DNA of 64,000 nt from assembly GCF_001952855.1 (NCBI RefSeq), contig NZ_LPNO01000052.1, forward strand, positions 1 to 64,000, written 5' to 3'. Of this stretch, positions 44,042 to 54,834 are shown one piece after another. Under the pieces are notes generated by a model, which did not search any database, was not told the origin of the DNA, and saw only the letters and a list, made by a program, of their open reading frames with translations. The DNA comes from Pseudomonas sp. ATCC PTA-122608 (GTDB lineage: Bacteria; Pseudomonadota; Gammaproteobacteria; Pseudomonadales; Pseudomonadaceae). Within the stretch, counting starts at the first letter, position 1. Every line of letters starts with the position of its first letter. A program made the position numbers and the translations under genes.

Positions 44042-45931
44042 ATGAATAAAAATCTGCGTTTCAGCCATAAAATCCTGCTTGCCGCCGCTCTTATCGTCAT
44101 TGCCGCCTTTGCGTTGTTTACCCTCTACAACGACTACTTGCAGCGTAATGCGATTCGCGACGATCTGAACAACTACCTGCATGAAATGGGTGATGTCACC
44201 GCCAGCAACATCCAGACCTGGCTCACCGGGCGCATTGTGCTGATCGAAAGTGCCGCCCAGAACATCGCCATCAACCCGGATTCAACTAACGTCGCAAGCC
44301 TCCTGGAACAGAAAGCCCTGACGTCTTCGTTCATGGCCACGTACCTGGGCGACAGCAAAGGCGGTTTCGTGATCCGCCCCGACACCAAGATGCCCGACGG
44401 CTTCGACCCGCGTGTACGCCCCTGGTACAAGGGCGCACAGGGCAGTAACGGCTCAACCCTGACCGAACCGTACATTGATGCGGCCACCGGCCAGTTGATC
44501 ATCTCCATTGCCACCCCCAGCAGCAAAGCCGGCCAGAGTGTCGGCGTGGTGGGCGGTGACCTGAGCCTGCAAACCCTGGTGGACAACATCGGCGCCCTGA
44601 ACTTCGGCGGCATGGGTTATGCCTTCCTGGTCAGCGCCGACGGTAAAGTGCTGGTGCACCCGGACAAAAACCTGGTGATGAAAACCCTGGCTGACGTCTA
44701 TCCAAAAAGCACCCCGAAGATCAGCAGCGATTTCAGTGAAGTCGACGTGGACGGCAAAACCCGCATCGTCACCTTTACCCCGATCAAGGGCCTGCCCTCG
44801 GTGAACTGGTACCTCGGCCTGTCGGTGGATAAAGACAAATCCTTCGCCATGCTCAGTGAGTTCCGCACCTCGGCGATCATTGCCACCATCATCGCCGTGG
44901 TCATCATCATCGCCCTGCTGGGCATGCTGATCCGCATCCTCCTGCAACCATTGCACGTCATGACCCGCGCCATGGAAGACATCGCCGACGGCGAAGGCGA
45001 CCTGACCCGCCGCTTGACCATCCAGAACCACGACGAATTCGGCGTGCTCGGCATCGCGTTCAATCGCTTCGTGGAGCGGATTCACACCTCGATCCGAGAA
45101 GTGTCTTCGGCCACCGAACACGTCAATGAAGTGGCCTTGCGGGTGGTCAGCGCCTCCAACTCCTCGATGATCAACTCCGACGAGCAGGCCAACCGCACCA
45201 ACAGCGTCGCCGCGGCCATCAACGAGTTGGGGGCCGCCGCCCAGGAAATCGCCCGCAACGCCGCCCAGGCCTCTAATCAGGCCACCGATGCGCGGCACCT
45301 GGCCGAAGACGGGCAACACGTTGTCGAGCGCAATATCAAGGCGATGAACCAGTTGTCGCAAATGATCAGCGCCTCCAGCACCAATATCGAAGCGCTTAAC
45401 AGCAAGACCGTGAACATCGGGCAGATCCTGGAAGTGATCACCAGCATTTCCCAGCAAACCAACTTGCTGGCCCTCAACGCGGCGATTGAAGCCGCACGGG
45501 CCGGGGAAGCCGGTCGCGGGTTCGCGGTCGTGGCCGATGAAGTGCGCAACCTGGCACACCGCACCCAGGAATCGGCGCAGCAAGTGCAGAAGATGATCGA
45601 GGAGCTGCAAGTCGGCGCGCGGGATTCGGTCAGCACCATGAGCGAAAGCCAGCGACACAGTCAGGACAGCGTGGAAATCGCCAACCTGGCGGGCGAGCGC
45701 CTGAACAGCGTGACCCAGCGCATCGGCGAGATTGACGGGATGAACCAGTCAGTCGCCACCGCTACCGAGGAACAGACCTCGGTGGTGGAGTCGATCAACA
45801 TGGACATCACCGAGATCAACACCCTCAATCAGGAAGGTGTGGAAAACCTGCAATCGACGTTGCGCGCCTGTTCCGACCTGGAACAACAGGCAGCGCGCTT
45901 GAAACAACTGGTGGGCAGTTTCCGGATCTGA
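44042..45931 (+). CDS. Methyl-accepting chemotaxis protein with amino-acid-type dCache domain (PctA/B/C-like)
   Basis: A 629-residue chemoreceptor. Membrane segments lie at about 11-32 and 277-300. The periplasmic dCache_1 domain has FDPRVRPWYKGA, LTEPYIDAATG and VVGGDLSL, matching the amino-acid-binding pattern of PctA-type receptors (R, W, Y, then Y and D, then D); one usual Tyr is Phe here (DGFDPR). HAMP follows (PLHVMTRAMEDIADGEGDLTRR), then the signalling hairpin with the conserved tip (TNLLALNAAIEAARAGEAGR). The position just before purU-mvaT corresponds to pctABC in P. aeruginosa. Ligands are probably L-amino acids. Confidence 0.95.
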   Translation: MNKNLRFSHKILLAAALIVIAAFALFTLYNDYLQRNAIRDDLNNYLHEMGDVTASNIQTWLTGRIVLIESAAQNIAINPDSTNVASLLEQKALTSSFMATYLGDSKGGFVIRPDTKMPDGFDPRVRPWYKGAQGSNGSTLTEPYIDAATGQLIISIATPSSKAGQSVGVVGGDLSLQTLVDNIGALNFGGMGYAFLVSADGKVLVHPDKNLVMKTLADVYPKSTPKISSDFSEVDVDGKTRIVTFTPIKGLPSVNWYLGLSVDKDKSFAMLSEFRTSAIIATIIAVVIIIALLGMLIRILLQPLHVMTRAMEDIADGEGDLTRRLTIQNHDEFGVLGIAFNRFVERIHTSIREVSSATEHVNEVALRVVSASNSSMINSDEQANRTNSVAAAINELGAAAQEIARNAAQASNQATDARHLAEDGQHVVERNIKAMNQLSQMISASSTNIEALNSKTVNIGQILEVITSISQQTNLLALNAAIEAARAGEAGRGFAVVADEVRNLAHRTQESAQQVQKMIEELQVGARDSVSTMSESQRHSQDSVEIANLAGERLNSVTQRIGEIDGMNQSVATATEEQTSVVESINMDITEINTLNQEGVENLQSTLRACSDLEQQAARLKQLVGSFRI

Positions 45932-45941
45932 TTCAACAGCG

Positions 45942-46142
45942 TCAGTGGCGGCCTTGCGCAGCGGCTGACGCCTGTTCTTCCGGCGAATCGGATGTGTCTT
46001 GCAGTTGCTCCCACAACTCGGCGGCACCTGGAAACTCGGTGCCGTCCTCACTGCTCAGGTCATCCGGGTCATATCGACTCAAACAACCTTCTCCCAGCGT
46101 CGCGGGAGCTTTGGACGTGGCTTTATCAAGTGGATCGCTCAT
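45942..46142 (-). CDS. Small acidic protein, unknown function
   Basis: A 66-residue acidic protein starting MSDPLDKATSKAPATLG, rich in Asp, Glu, Ser and Ala, with no membrane segment and no known domain. GAGG lies eight bases upstream. It is convergent with the chemoreceptor (10 bases apart) and sits after the purU terminator, so it needs its own promoter. It is probably intrinsically disordered. Confidence 0.62.
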   Translation of the reverse strand: MSDPLDKATSKAPATLGEGCLSRYDPDDLSSEDGTEFPGAAELWEQLQDTSDSPEEQASAAAQGRH

Positions 46143-46165
46143 TCTCCAATCCTCACCTGTTGCCA

Positions 46166-46206
46166 AAGAAAAAAGGGCCTGTAGCGATTTAACGCCCAGG
46201 CCCTTC
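46166..46206 (-). terminator. Terminator of purU
   Basis: Reading leftward, AAGGGCCTG and CAGGCCCTT form a stem with a longer loop and a following T-rich run (TTTTTTC). It lies 24 bases past the purU stop. Confidence 0.75.
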
Positions 46207-46229
46207 ACTCTTCAATCAAAACACTTCAA

Positions 46230-47078
<849 letters not shown>

Positions 47079-47428
47079 TAGGGGGAAACTCCAGAACTTC
47101 ACAAAGGCCGCCATTCTAGCGATTGCGCAGAAAAACTGCAGTATTCCTTAACCGTTATTCTGATCGCGAGCGTCAGCCCTGCCCCTTAATAGCGTAAGGT
47201 TTTACCCATTGTATGTGTGCAAACCCGTGGACTCAGGCAGTAAGCCAAGACTTAGCGAGAGTATCTTTAGCCTGTCGCCGTTAGTAATTAACTAAATTCC
47301 ACGCTTTTGTCACAAACAACCAAAGTAAATTACATAAATGCAGTCTTAAATGTTTACTTGAGCAAACTGTCTGACTATTATTGGGCCACTATCCCCTTTC
47401 ACCCCGCGCCCTACATAAGGTAGTCCTC
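47079..47428. other. AT-rich regulatory region upstream of mvaT
   Basis: 350 bases with clearly lower GC than the neighbours, especially 47270-47390. AT-rich DNA is the preferred substrate of H-NS-type proteins, so autoregulation by MvaT is likely. No small gene seen. Confidence 0.6.
47353..47381 (+). promoter_or_regulatory. Sigma-70-type promoter of mvaT
   Basis: TTTACT, 17 bases, TATTAT (4 of 6 and 5 of 6 matches). It would start transcription about 40 bases upstream of the mvaT ATG. Confidence 0.5.
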
Positions 47429-47803
47429 ATGTCCCTGATCAACGAATACCGCGCCACCGAAGAAGCTATCAAAGAGCTGCAAGCCCGTTTGAAGAACCTG
47501 TCCCAAGACGACAAACTGCAAACCGAGCTGGAATTCGAAGGCAAATTGCGCACCCTGATGGGCGAATACTCCAAATCCCTGCGTGACATCATCGCGCTGC
47601 TGGATCCAGAATCGAAAGTTAAAGCTCCACGTGGCGCCGTAAAAACTACCGGCACCAAGCGTGCACGCAAGGTTAAACAATACAAAAACCCGCATAACGG
47701 CGAAGTGATTGAAACCAAAGGTGGCAACCACAAGACTCTGAAAGAGTGGAAAGCCAAGTGGGGCGGCGACGTGGTTGAAGGCTGGGCTACCCTGCTGGGC
47801 TAA
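47429..47803 (+). CDS. mvaT: H-NS-family global regulator MvaT
   Basis: MvaT binds AT-rich DNA, silences foreign genes and, in P. aeruginosa, represses cup fimbrial and phage genes. The 124-residue product has an N-terminal coiled-coil oligomerisation region (about 1-60, NEYRATEEAIKELQARLKNL) and a C-terminal DNA-binding domain with the AT-pincer segment (ETKGGNHKTLKEWK, then WGGDVV). The start at 47429 (MSLINEYRATEEA) is the conserved one. Confidence 0.97.
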   Translation: MSLINEYRATEEAIKELQARLKNLSQDDKLQTELEFEGKLRTLMGEYSKSLRDIIALLDPESKVKAPRGAVKTTGTKRARKVKQYKNPHNGEVIETKGGNHKTLKEWKAKWGGDVVEGWATLLG

Positions 47804-47831
47804 GCCTCACCAGGACGCCGCGTGATACGCA

Positions 47832-47871
47832 ACGCAATAAAAAACGCCAGCTAGCTGGCGTTTTTTATTGT
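47832..47871. terminator. Bidirectional terminator between mvaT and sbcB
   Basis: AATAAAAAACGCCAGCTAGC and TGGCGTTTTTTATT form a palindrome with A- and T-runs at both ends. It can end both convergent transcripts. Confidence 0.93.
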
Positions 47872-47893
47872 CCGTATTTTACCTGTGTGCCGA

Positions 47894-49321
47894 TTACAGG
47901 CTCATTCGTGCGGCTAAAGAGTCAACATACTCCTGCCATTCATCAAGCACCCGCTGCTGAAACGGTGTAGCACTAACAGCCAACTCAAGACGCGCCTGCT
48001 TAAAAGCCTCAAGGGTGTTTGGCGCGCCCCATTGCGGGTCTGACAAACGTTGCTGACAGAAAACTCTCCAGCGTTGTTGCTCCTCACTATTCAAGGTGTC
48101 AGGGAAGTTACGCGCACGATAGCGAAATAATAATTCAGGCAAACGTTCATCATCGAAAGGCCATTGCTGACGCCCTAGTTGCGCAGGCTCGGCGACTCTC
48201 ACTTGTTCACATAAACGTCGATCACGGTCACCGATAAAACCATCGTATAGCTGCTGCTCAGGATCAGCGGTTGGCGCAAAATCTTCCTCGGCGTAAATCA
48301 GCGCTAATTTATCGCGCCATAGTTCCTGTGCGTCGCTTAGCCGCAGGGCCCGCGCCTCACACTCATCCATATCCAGTTGCAGACGCTCGCGGTCTTGGGC
48401 CCGAAGCACGCTCAACGGTGCGACCACCGGGCAGCGATTGATGTGCAACAGTTTGAGCGGTACCGGCAACTCACCTTCGGCAAGGTCGTCACGACGGGTA
48501 TATAGCCGCCGGCGCAACGTATCGGCGTCCTCGTCCAACAGCCCTTGGGGATCGAGCCCCAGGTCGCAGACGATCAACGCATTGCGATTGCGCGGGTGCC
48601 AGGCCAGAGGCAGCACCACGCCCAGGTAATGACGCTCGGCAGAAAAGCGACCGGAAATGTGCACCATCGGCTGCAACAAACGAATCTGGTCCATAACCCG
48701 TTGCTTACTGCGCAGTTGAAACAGCCAGTCATAGAGCTTGGGTTGTTTCTCGCGGATCAACCGCGCCAGGGCGATGGTGGCGCGCACATCGGACAAGGCA
48801 TCGTGGGCCTGGCCGTGATCGATGCCGTTGGCACCCGTCAATCGCTCAAGCTTGAGGGTGACGCGCCCGTCCTGTTCCGGCCAGACGATCCCGTCCGGGC
48901 GCAGGGCATAGGCGGTGCGTACCACGTCGATCAGGTCCCAGCGGCTGTTGCCGCCCTGCCACTCCCGGGCATAGGGATCAAAAAAGTTGCGGTACAGACT
49001 GTAGCGCGTCATCTCGTCGTCAAAACGCAACGTGTTGTAGCCGGCCCCGCAGGTACCCGGGGTGGCCAGTTCGGCGTGTACGCGGGTCATGAAGTCGGCT
49101 TCGGCCAGGCCTTTTTCCGCCAGCACCCCGGGTGTGATGCCGGTAATCGCGCAGGCGGCCGGATGCGGCAGGATATCCTCGCTGGGCTGGCAGTAGAGAT
49201 TGACCGGCGGCCCGACTTCGTTGAGTTCAAGGTCGGTGCGAATACCGGCTACCTGCAGCGGGCGGTCGCTACGCGGGTTGATGCCGGTGGTTTCATAGTC
49301 GTACCAGAAAATGGTGGTCAC
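47894..49321 (-). CDS. sbcB: Exodeoxyribonuclease I
   Basis: A 3'-5' single-strand DNA exonuclease used in recombination and mismatch repair. The 475-residue product has the DEDDh active site: WYDYETTGINPRSD (first Asp-Glu), GYNTLRFDDEMTRYSLYRNF, and the last motif HDALSDVRATI. The remaining C-terminal part is the SH3-like/helical extension found in this family. It starts with GTG at 49321. Confidence 0.95.
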   Translation of the reverse strand: MTTIFWYDYETTGINPRSDRPLQVAGIRTDLELNEVGPPVNLYCQPSEDILPHPAACAITGITPGVLAEKGLAEADFMTRVHAELATPGTCGAGYNTLRFDDEMTRYSLYRNFFDPYAREWQGGNSRWDLIDVVRTAYALRPDGIVWPEQDGRVTLKLERLTGANGIDHGQAHDALSDVRATIALARLIREKQPKLYDWLFQLRSKQRVMDQIRLLQPMVHISGRFSAERHYLGVVLPLAWHPRNRNALIVCDLGLDPQGLLDEDADTLRRRLYTRRDDLAEGELPVPLKLLHINRCPVVAPLSVLRAQDRERLQLDMDECEARALRLSDAQELWRDKLALIYAEEDFAPTADPEQQLYDGFIGDRDRRLCEQVRVAEPAQLGRQQWPFDDERLPELLFRYRARNFPDTLNSEEQQRWRVFCQQRLSDPQWGAPNTLEAFKQARLELAVSATPFQQRVLDEWQEYVDSLAARMSL

Positions 49322-49510
49322 GGGCTATTCCTGTGCTGAAGACCGGCAAAGTCTAGGCGCTTGACGGCACCGGGGGCCAGCGCTGTGTTCACTGTACAAA
49401 CATTCAGTAAATCGTTGAGTGGTTGCTTCCACCGTCGACACTGCTAGCATCCGTCTTTCCAACCCCGCCGCTGCCGCCCAGGCGCCAGCGCCGCACTGCC
49501 AAGGACCGCG

Positions 49511-50203
49511 ATGCCATCTGCGCCACTGGACACCCGCTACCAGATCGAGACCCCGGAGGGCGTCGACCTGCCCCTGCGCCCGGCCGGCCTGCTGGTTCGC
49601 TCACTGGCCTTTGCCTTCGACCTGGGGTTGCGCGGCCTGATTCTTGGCATCCTGTTCATCGCCCTCGCGTTTCTCGGCAACCTGGGCATTGGCTTGGGCT
49701 CGCTGCTGCTGTTCCTCGTCAGTTGGTGGTACATGGTGCTGTTCGAAGTGCTTAACCAGGGCTGCTCGCCCGGTAAGCAGATCATGGGCCTGCGGGTGGT
49801 ACAGGACGACGGCACGCCCATCGGCTGGTCCGCCTCGCTGATCCGCAACCTGCTGCGTTTTGTCGACATGCTGCCCTTCGGCTACTTCCTCGGCGCCATC
49901 AGCTGCCTGCAACACCCCAACTTCAAACGCCTGGGTGACCTGGCGGCCGGGACGCTGGTGATCTATCGCGAACAACCCCTTTCCCGTCCGCAGGTGCCGC
50001 AAGCCCCGGCACTGCGCCTGCCGTTCGCCCTTGAGCTGAACGAACAACGGGCGATTCTCAGCTTCGCCGAACGCCAGGGCGAACTCTCCGCCGAGCGAAT
50101 CAACGAACTGGCCGCGATCCTGGCCACTCCCCTGCAAGTCTCCCCTGCCCGCGCCGTGGCGGAACTGAACGGCGTGGCTCGCGGATTGTTGGGGCCAGCA
50201 TGA
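49511..50203 (+). CDS. RDD-family membrane protein
   Basis: First gene of a six-gene overlapping cluster. The 230-residue product has RDD-type membrane segments (about 28-48, 50-72, 110-132) with the RDD motif as FAFDLGLRG, QGCSPGKQIMGLRVV, and GDLAAGTLVIYR. The C-terminal part beyond 150 is soluble. RDD proteins are often transporter-like or anchor partners; its role here is unknown. Its stop overlaps the next start by four bases (ATGA). Confidence 0.92.
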   Translation: MPSAPLDTRYQIETPEGVDLPLRPAGLLVRSLAFAFDLGLRGLILGILFIALAFLGNLGIGLGSLLLFLVSWWYMVLFEVLNQGCSPGKQIMGLRVVQDDGTPIGWSASLIRNLLRFVDMLPFGYFLGAISCLQHPNFKRLGDLAAGTLVIYREQPLSRPQVPQAPALRLPFALELNEQRAILSFAERQGELSAERINELAAILATPLQVSPARAVAELNGVARGLLGPA

Positions 50204-51180
50204 AGCAGAGTTTTTTCGAAAGCCGCCACCAAGCACAATGGCAAGCCTTTGCCACGCAACTGACACAGCTTGAAAAAGGCAACGCCAAGCGCGCTGACTT
50301 CACCGACTTCCCTCATCAGTACCGGCAGTTGTGCCAACACCTGGCCCTGGCCCAGGAGCGTGGCTACAGCAGCTACCTGGTTGACCCGTTGCAGCAGCTT
50401 GCCTTGCGCGGCCACCAGCAGTTGTATCGGCATCGCAGCCAGTTGGGCGCAAACGTACTGAGCTTCCTGCTGGCCGACTTCCCCAGGCTGGTTCGCGCGC
50501 AATGGCCGTTCGTGCTGGCCGCCAGCCTGCTGTTCTTTGGCAGCCTGATCGGCATCGCGTTGCTGGTGTACCTGTATCCAGACCTGATCTACAGCATCGT
50601 CAGCCCCCAACAAGTGGCTGAGATGCAAAGCATGTACGACCCGGATGCCAGCCGCCTGGGCCGGGCAGCCGAACGTGCCTCCAGCGAAGACTGGATGATG
50701 TTTGGCTACTACGTGATGCACAACATCGGCATCGCGTTCCAGACCTTTGCCGCCGGGCTGTTGTTCGGCCTGGGCAGCGTGTTTTTCCTGTTCTTCAACG
50801 GCCTGATCATTGGTGCCGTTGCCGGGCACCTGACACAAATCGGCTACGGCCAAACCTTCTGGTCTTTCGTGATTGGCCATGGCGCCTTCGAACTCAGCGC
50901 CATCGCCCTGGCAGGCGCGGCCGGCCTGCAACTGGGCTGGGCGTTGATTGCGCCGGGGCAACTGACGAGAGGTGAATCCCTGCGACTGGCCGCACGTAAA
51001 AGCGTGCAGATGATTTGCGGTGTGATGGTGTTCCTGCTGATCGCCGCGTTTATCGAGGCGTACTGGTCTTCCACCAATGCCGTGGCGCCGTGGATCAAGT
51101 ACCTGGTGGGCACCACCCTCTGGTTGCTGATGGCCGCCTACCTGCTGCTTGCCGGACGGAACCGCCATGCGCCTGAGTGA
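50200..51180 (+). CDS. SpoIIM/DUF95-family integral membrane protein
   Basis: A 326-residue protein with a soluble N-terminal region (about 1-100) and five to six membrane segments after about residue 106 (VLAASLLFFGSLIGIALLVY, GIAFQTFAAGLLFGLGSVFF, WSFVIGHGAFELSAIALAGA...). It belongs to the stage II sporulation M family, which is widespread in non-sporulating bacteria next to MoxR/RDD genes. It probably forms the membrane core of this system. It overlaps the following gene by 14 bases. Confidence 0.9.
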   Translation: MKQSFFESRHQAQWQAFATQLTQLEKGNAKRADFTDFPHQYRQLCQHLALAQERGYSSYLVDPLQQLALRGHQQLYRHRSQLGANVLSFLLADFPRLVRAQWPFVLAASLLFFGSLIGIALLVYLYPDLIYSIVSPQQVAEMQSMYDPDASRLGRAAERASSEDWMMFGYYVMHNIGIAFQTFAAGLLFGLGSVFFLFFNGLIIGAVAGHLTQIGYGQTFWSFVIGHGAFELSAIALAGAAGLQLGWALIAPGQLTRGESLRLAARKSVQMICGVMVFLLIAAFIEAYWSSTNAVAPWIKYLVGTTLWLLMAAYLLLAGRNRHAPE

Positions 51181-52696
51181 TGCCAGCGTCGTGATCCGCC
51201 CGCGTACCTCCTGGGAAGCCATGGACCTCGGCATCCTGCTGGCCCGCGAACATCGGCTGCTGCTGATGAGCAGCTGGGCCATCGTGACCTTGCCGATCTT
51301 CGCGCTGTTCAGCGTGCTGCTGTGGAATCATCCCTCCACCGCGCTGTTACTGTTCTGGTGGTTAAAACCGGCATTCGACCGCCTGCCACTGTATATCCTG
51401 TCCAGGGCCCTGTTCGGCGAAACACCCAGCCTGAAACGAGCCCTGCGCCACTCGCCGCGCCTGCTCAAGGGCCAACTGCTGGCCAGCCTGACCTGGCGAC
51501 GCTTCAACCTGAGCCGCAGCTTCGTGATGCCGGTGGTCCAGCTCGAAGGCCTGCAAGGCCAGGCGCGCCAACAACGTCTTGGTGTGCTGCAACAACGCAA
51601 TGCCGGCGCCGCACGCTGGCTGACCCTGATCGGGGTGCATCTGGAAATCGCCCTGTGGTTCGGGTTGATGGCCGTGTTCTATTTTTTCCTGCCGCAAGAG
51701 GTCGAACGGGACTGGGACTGGCAACAGCTGGTGCTCACAGCGGGGCACGACTGGCTCTGGCTGGAACACCTGACCAACGCCTTCTACGCGCTGATCCTGG
51801 TGTTCTGGGAGCCTATCTATGTCGCCTGCGGTTTCAGCCTGTACCTGAACCGCCGCACCGTACTGGAAGCCTGGGACCTGGAGCTGGTGTTCCGCCGATT
51901 GCGCCAGCGCCTGAGCGGTGTGGCGCCGGTCCTGCTGCTGGTGATCGGGCTGATGCTGGTTCCGCCGCTCCCATCGGCATGGGCCGATGAACCGGCTCCC
52001 CAAAAACAGCTGAGTACACAATCGGCCAGTCAGTCGATCAAGGCGCTGTTGGAGCAGCCACCGTTCAAAAACTCCGAGACCGTCACCCGCTACCGCTTCG
52101 GCGAAGAAAAAGCGGCGGACAAAAACAAACCGGCTGATGACGGCAAGTTGCCGGCCTGGCTGGAAGCATTGCTGAAAAACCTCAACAGCGATTCGTTCAA
52201 GCACATCGCGAAGGGCCTTGAAGTACTGCTCTGGGGGTTGCTGGTGGGTGGCCTGGCACTGGTGATCTGGCGCTACCGCGACTGGCTGCATGCCTTTGTC
52301 AGCCGCCGCAGCCCACGCAAGCCGAAGGCTGCCAAGCCCGCCCCCTCGCAGTTGTTCGGCCTCGAACTGGGGGCAGACACCTTGCCCGAAGACATCGCCG
52401 GCACCGCCGAACAGCTCTGGGCGACACAGCCTCGGGAAGCCCTCGGTTTGCTTTACCGTGGCTTGCTCAGCCGACTGCTGCACGACTTCAACCTGCCGCT
52501 GAAAAACGCCGACACGGAAGGCCAGGTCCTGGAGCGTATCCGCCAACTGCAACAGCCGCAGTTACTGGCGTTCAGCGATGAGCTGACCCGCTACTGGCAA
52601 AACCTTGCCTATGGCCACCGCCTGCCGCCTGCCCTCGCGCAACAACAGCTATGCAGCAGTTGGCGAGCCCTGTTCGGCTCGGGAGCTGCGCAATGA
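51167..52696 (+). CDS. DUF4129-domain membrane protein
   Basis: A 509-residue protein with an N-terminal membrane region (about 30-280: multiple hydrophobic segments), a central soluble linker, a membrane segment at about 350-370 (LEVLLWGLLVGGLALVIWRY) and a C-terminal DUF4129 domain (about 410-505) containing EDIAGTAEQLWATQPREALG. DUF4129 is typical of MoxR/DUF58 clusters. The start at 51167 lies inside the previous gene. The large periplasmic or cytoplasmic segments have no catalytic motif I recognise. Confidence 0.88.
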   Translation: MRLSDASVVIRPRTSWEAMDLGILLAREHRLLLMSSWAIVTLPIFALFSVLLWNHPSTALLLFWWLKPAFDRLPLYILSRALFGETPSLKRALRHSPRLLKGQLLASLTWRRFNLSRSFVMPVVQLEGLQGQARQQRLGVLQQRNAGAARWLTLIGVHLEIALWFGLMAVFYFFLPQEVERDWDWQQLVLTAGHDWLWLEHLTNAFYALILVFWEPIYVACGFSLYLNRRTVLEAWDLELVFRRLRQRLSGVAPVLLLVIGLMLVPPLPSAWADEPAPQKQLSTQSASQSIKALLEQPPFKNSETVTRYRFGEEKAADKNKPADDGKLPAWLEALLKNLNSDSFKHIAKGLEVLLWGLLVGGLALVIWRYRDWLHAFVSRRSPRKPKAAKPAPSQLFGLELGADTLPEDIAGTAEQLWATQPREALGLLYRGLLSRLLHDFNLPLKNADTEGQVLERIRQLQQPQLLAFSDELTRYWQNLAYGHRLPPALAQQQLCSSWRALFGSGAAQ

Positions 52697-53846
52697 ACCG
52701 GCCATTGCTGTGGGTCGGACTGCTCGTGGCGGGCCTGCTCGCAGCAGGCGGTTTTTATGCCTGGCACAAGGCGATCCCGTATCAGGAGGTGGTCGATCGC
52801 GGCCCTTCGCCCGAAGCCCTCGCCAACCCTTACCTGGCGGCGGAACACTTTCTACGCCAGCAAGGCCTGGTGGTGGAGCACGCCAACAGCCTGGAACGGC
52901 TGGCCAGTCTTTCGCCCAAAGGCAACAGCCTGTTGCTGCTGGGCGAGCGCAGTAACATGAGCCCACCGCAGGTCGAGCAATTGCTGCAATGGACACAGGC
53001 TGGCGGCCACCTGCTGCTCGTCGCAGAGGCACTGTGGGATGACGACACCGGTAAAAGTGGTGACCTGCTGCTGGACCGCGTGCAGATACACCAATCCTTC
53101 AGTGAAGAGTTCGACGCTCCAGCACCCGCGCGTAAAAAGAAAACACCGGACCTGACCAAACTCTATGTGGACAACGAAACGGCCCCGGCCTATTTCAGCT
53201 TCGACACCGACTTCAATCTCACCGACCCCAGGCACCTGGCGCAATTCTCGGCCAACAGTGCCAAGTCGACGCACCTGATGCAGATTAACCTCGGGCAAGG
53301 CCGTGTGACCGTGATCACCGACAGCGACCTGTGGAAAAGCCCGGCCATTGGTCAATACGATAACGCCTGGCTGCTTTGGTACCTGAGTCAGGGGACGCAG
53401 GTCACGCTGCGGTTCAACACCGATATCGAGGATCTGTTCAGTCTGTTGCTGCGCTATTTCCCCCAGGCTCTGGTGGCACTCGCCGCATTGATCGCCCTGG
53501 GGTTATGGCACGCCAGCCTGCGCCAGGGCCCGATCCGGCAACCAGCCCCCAAGGCACGTCGGCAATTGCAGGAACATTTGAAAGCCAGTGCCGACTTCCT
53601 GCTGCGCCGCAGCGGCCAAAACAGCTTGTTGCAAGCCTTGCAGCGCGACATCCAACGTACGGCGAGGCGCCGTCATCCCGGGTTCGAACACCTCGACACT
53701 GCCGAACAATCGCGGGTGCTTGAACGCCTGACCCGCCAACCCTCCCTCGTCATCAGCCAGGCCCTCGGCCCACTCCCGGCAAAACGGCTCTCCAGTGCCG
53801 ACTTCAGCCGCCAGGTGGCTAGCCTGCAAACCCTCAGGAATGCCCT

Positions 53847-53850
<4 letters not shown>
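52693..53850 (+). CDS. DUF4350-domain protein
   Basis: A 385-residue protein with an N-terminal membrane segment (about 4-22) and a second hydrophobic segment at about 258-278 (FPQALVALAALIALGLWH). In between is a DUF4350 domain with GERSNMSPPQVEQLLQWTQAG and GGHLLLVAEALWDDD, which resembles a GATase-like/ThuA-type fold without obvious catalytic residues. The tail after 285 is basic and soluble. Overlaps both neighbours by four bases. Confidence 0.86.
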
Positions 53851-54827
<977 letters not shown>

Positions 54828-54834
54828 CCCGCCC

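Noticed and set aside
49963..51282. A 439-codon frame antisense to the RDD/SpoIIM genes
   Set aside because: Gln/His/Ala-rich shadow overlapping three real genes on the other strand.
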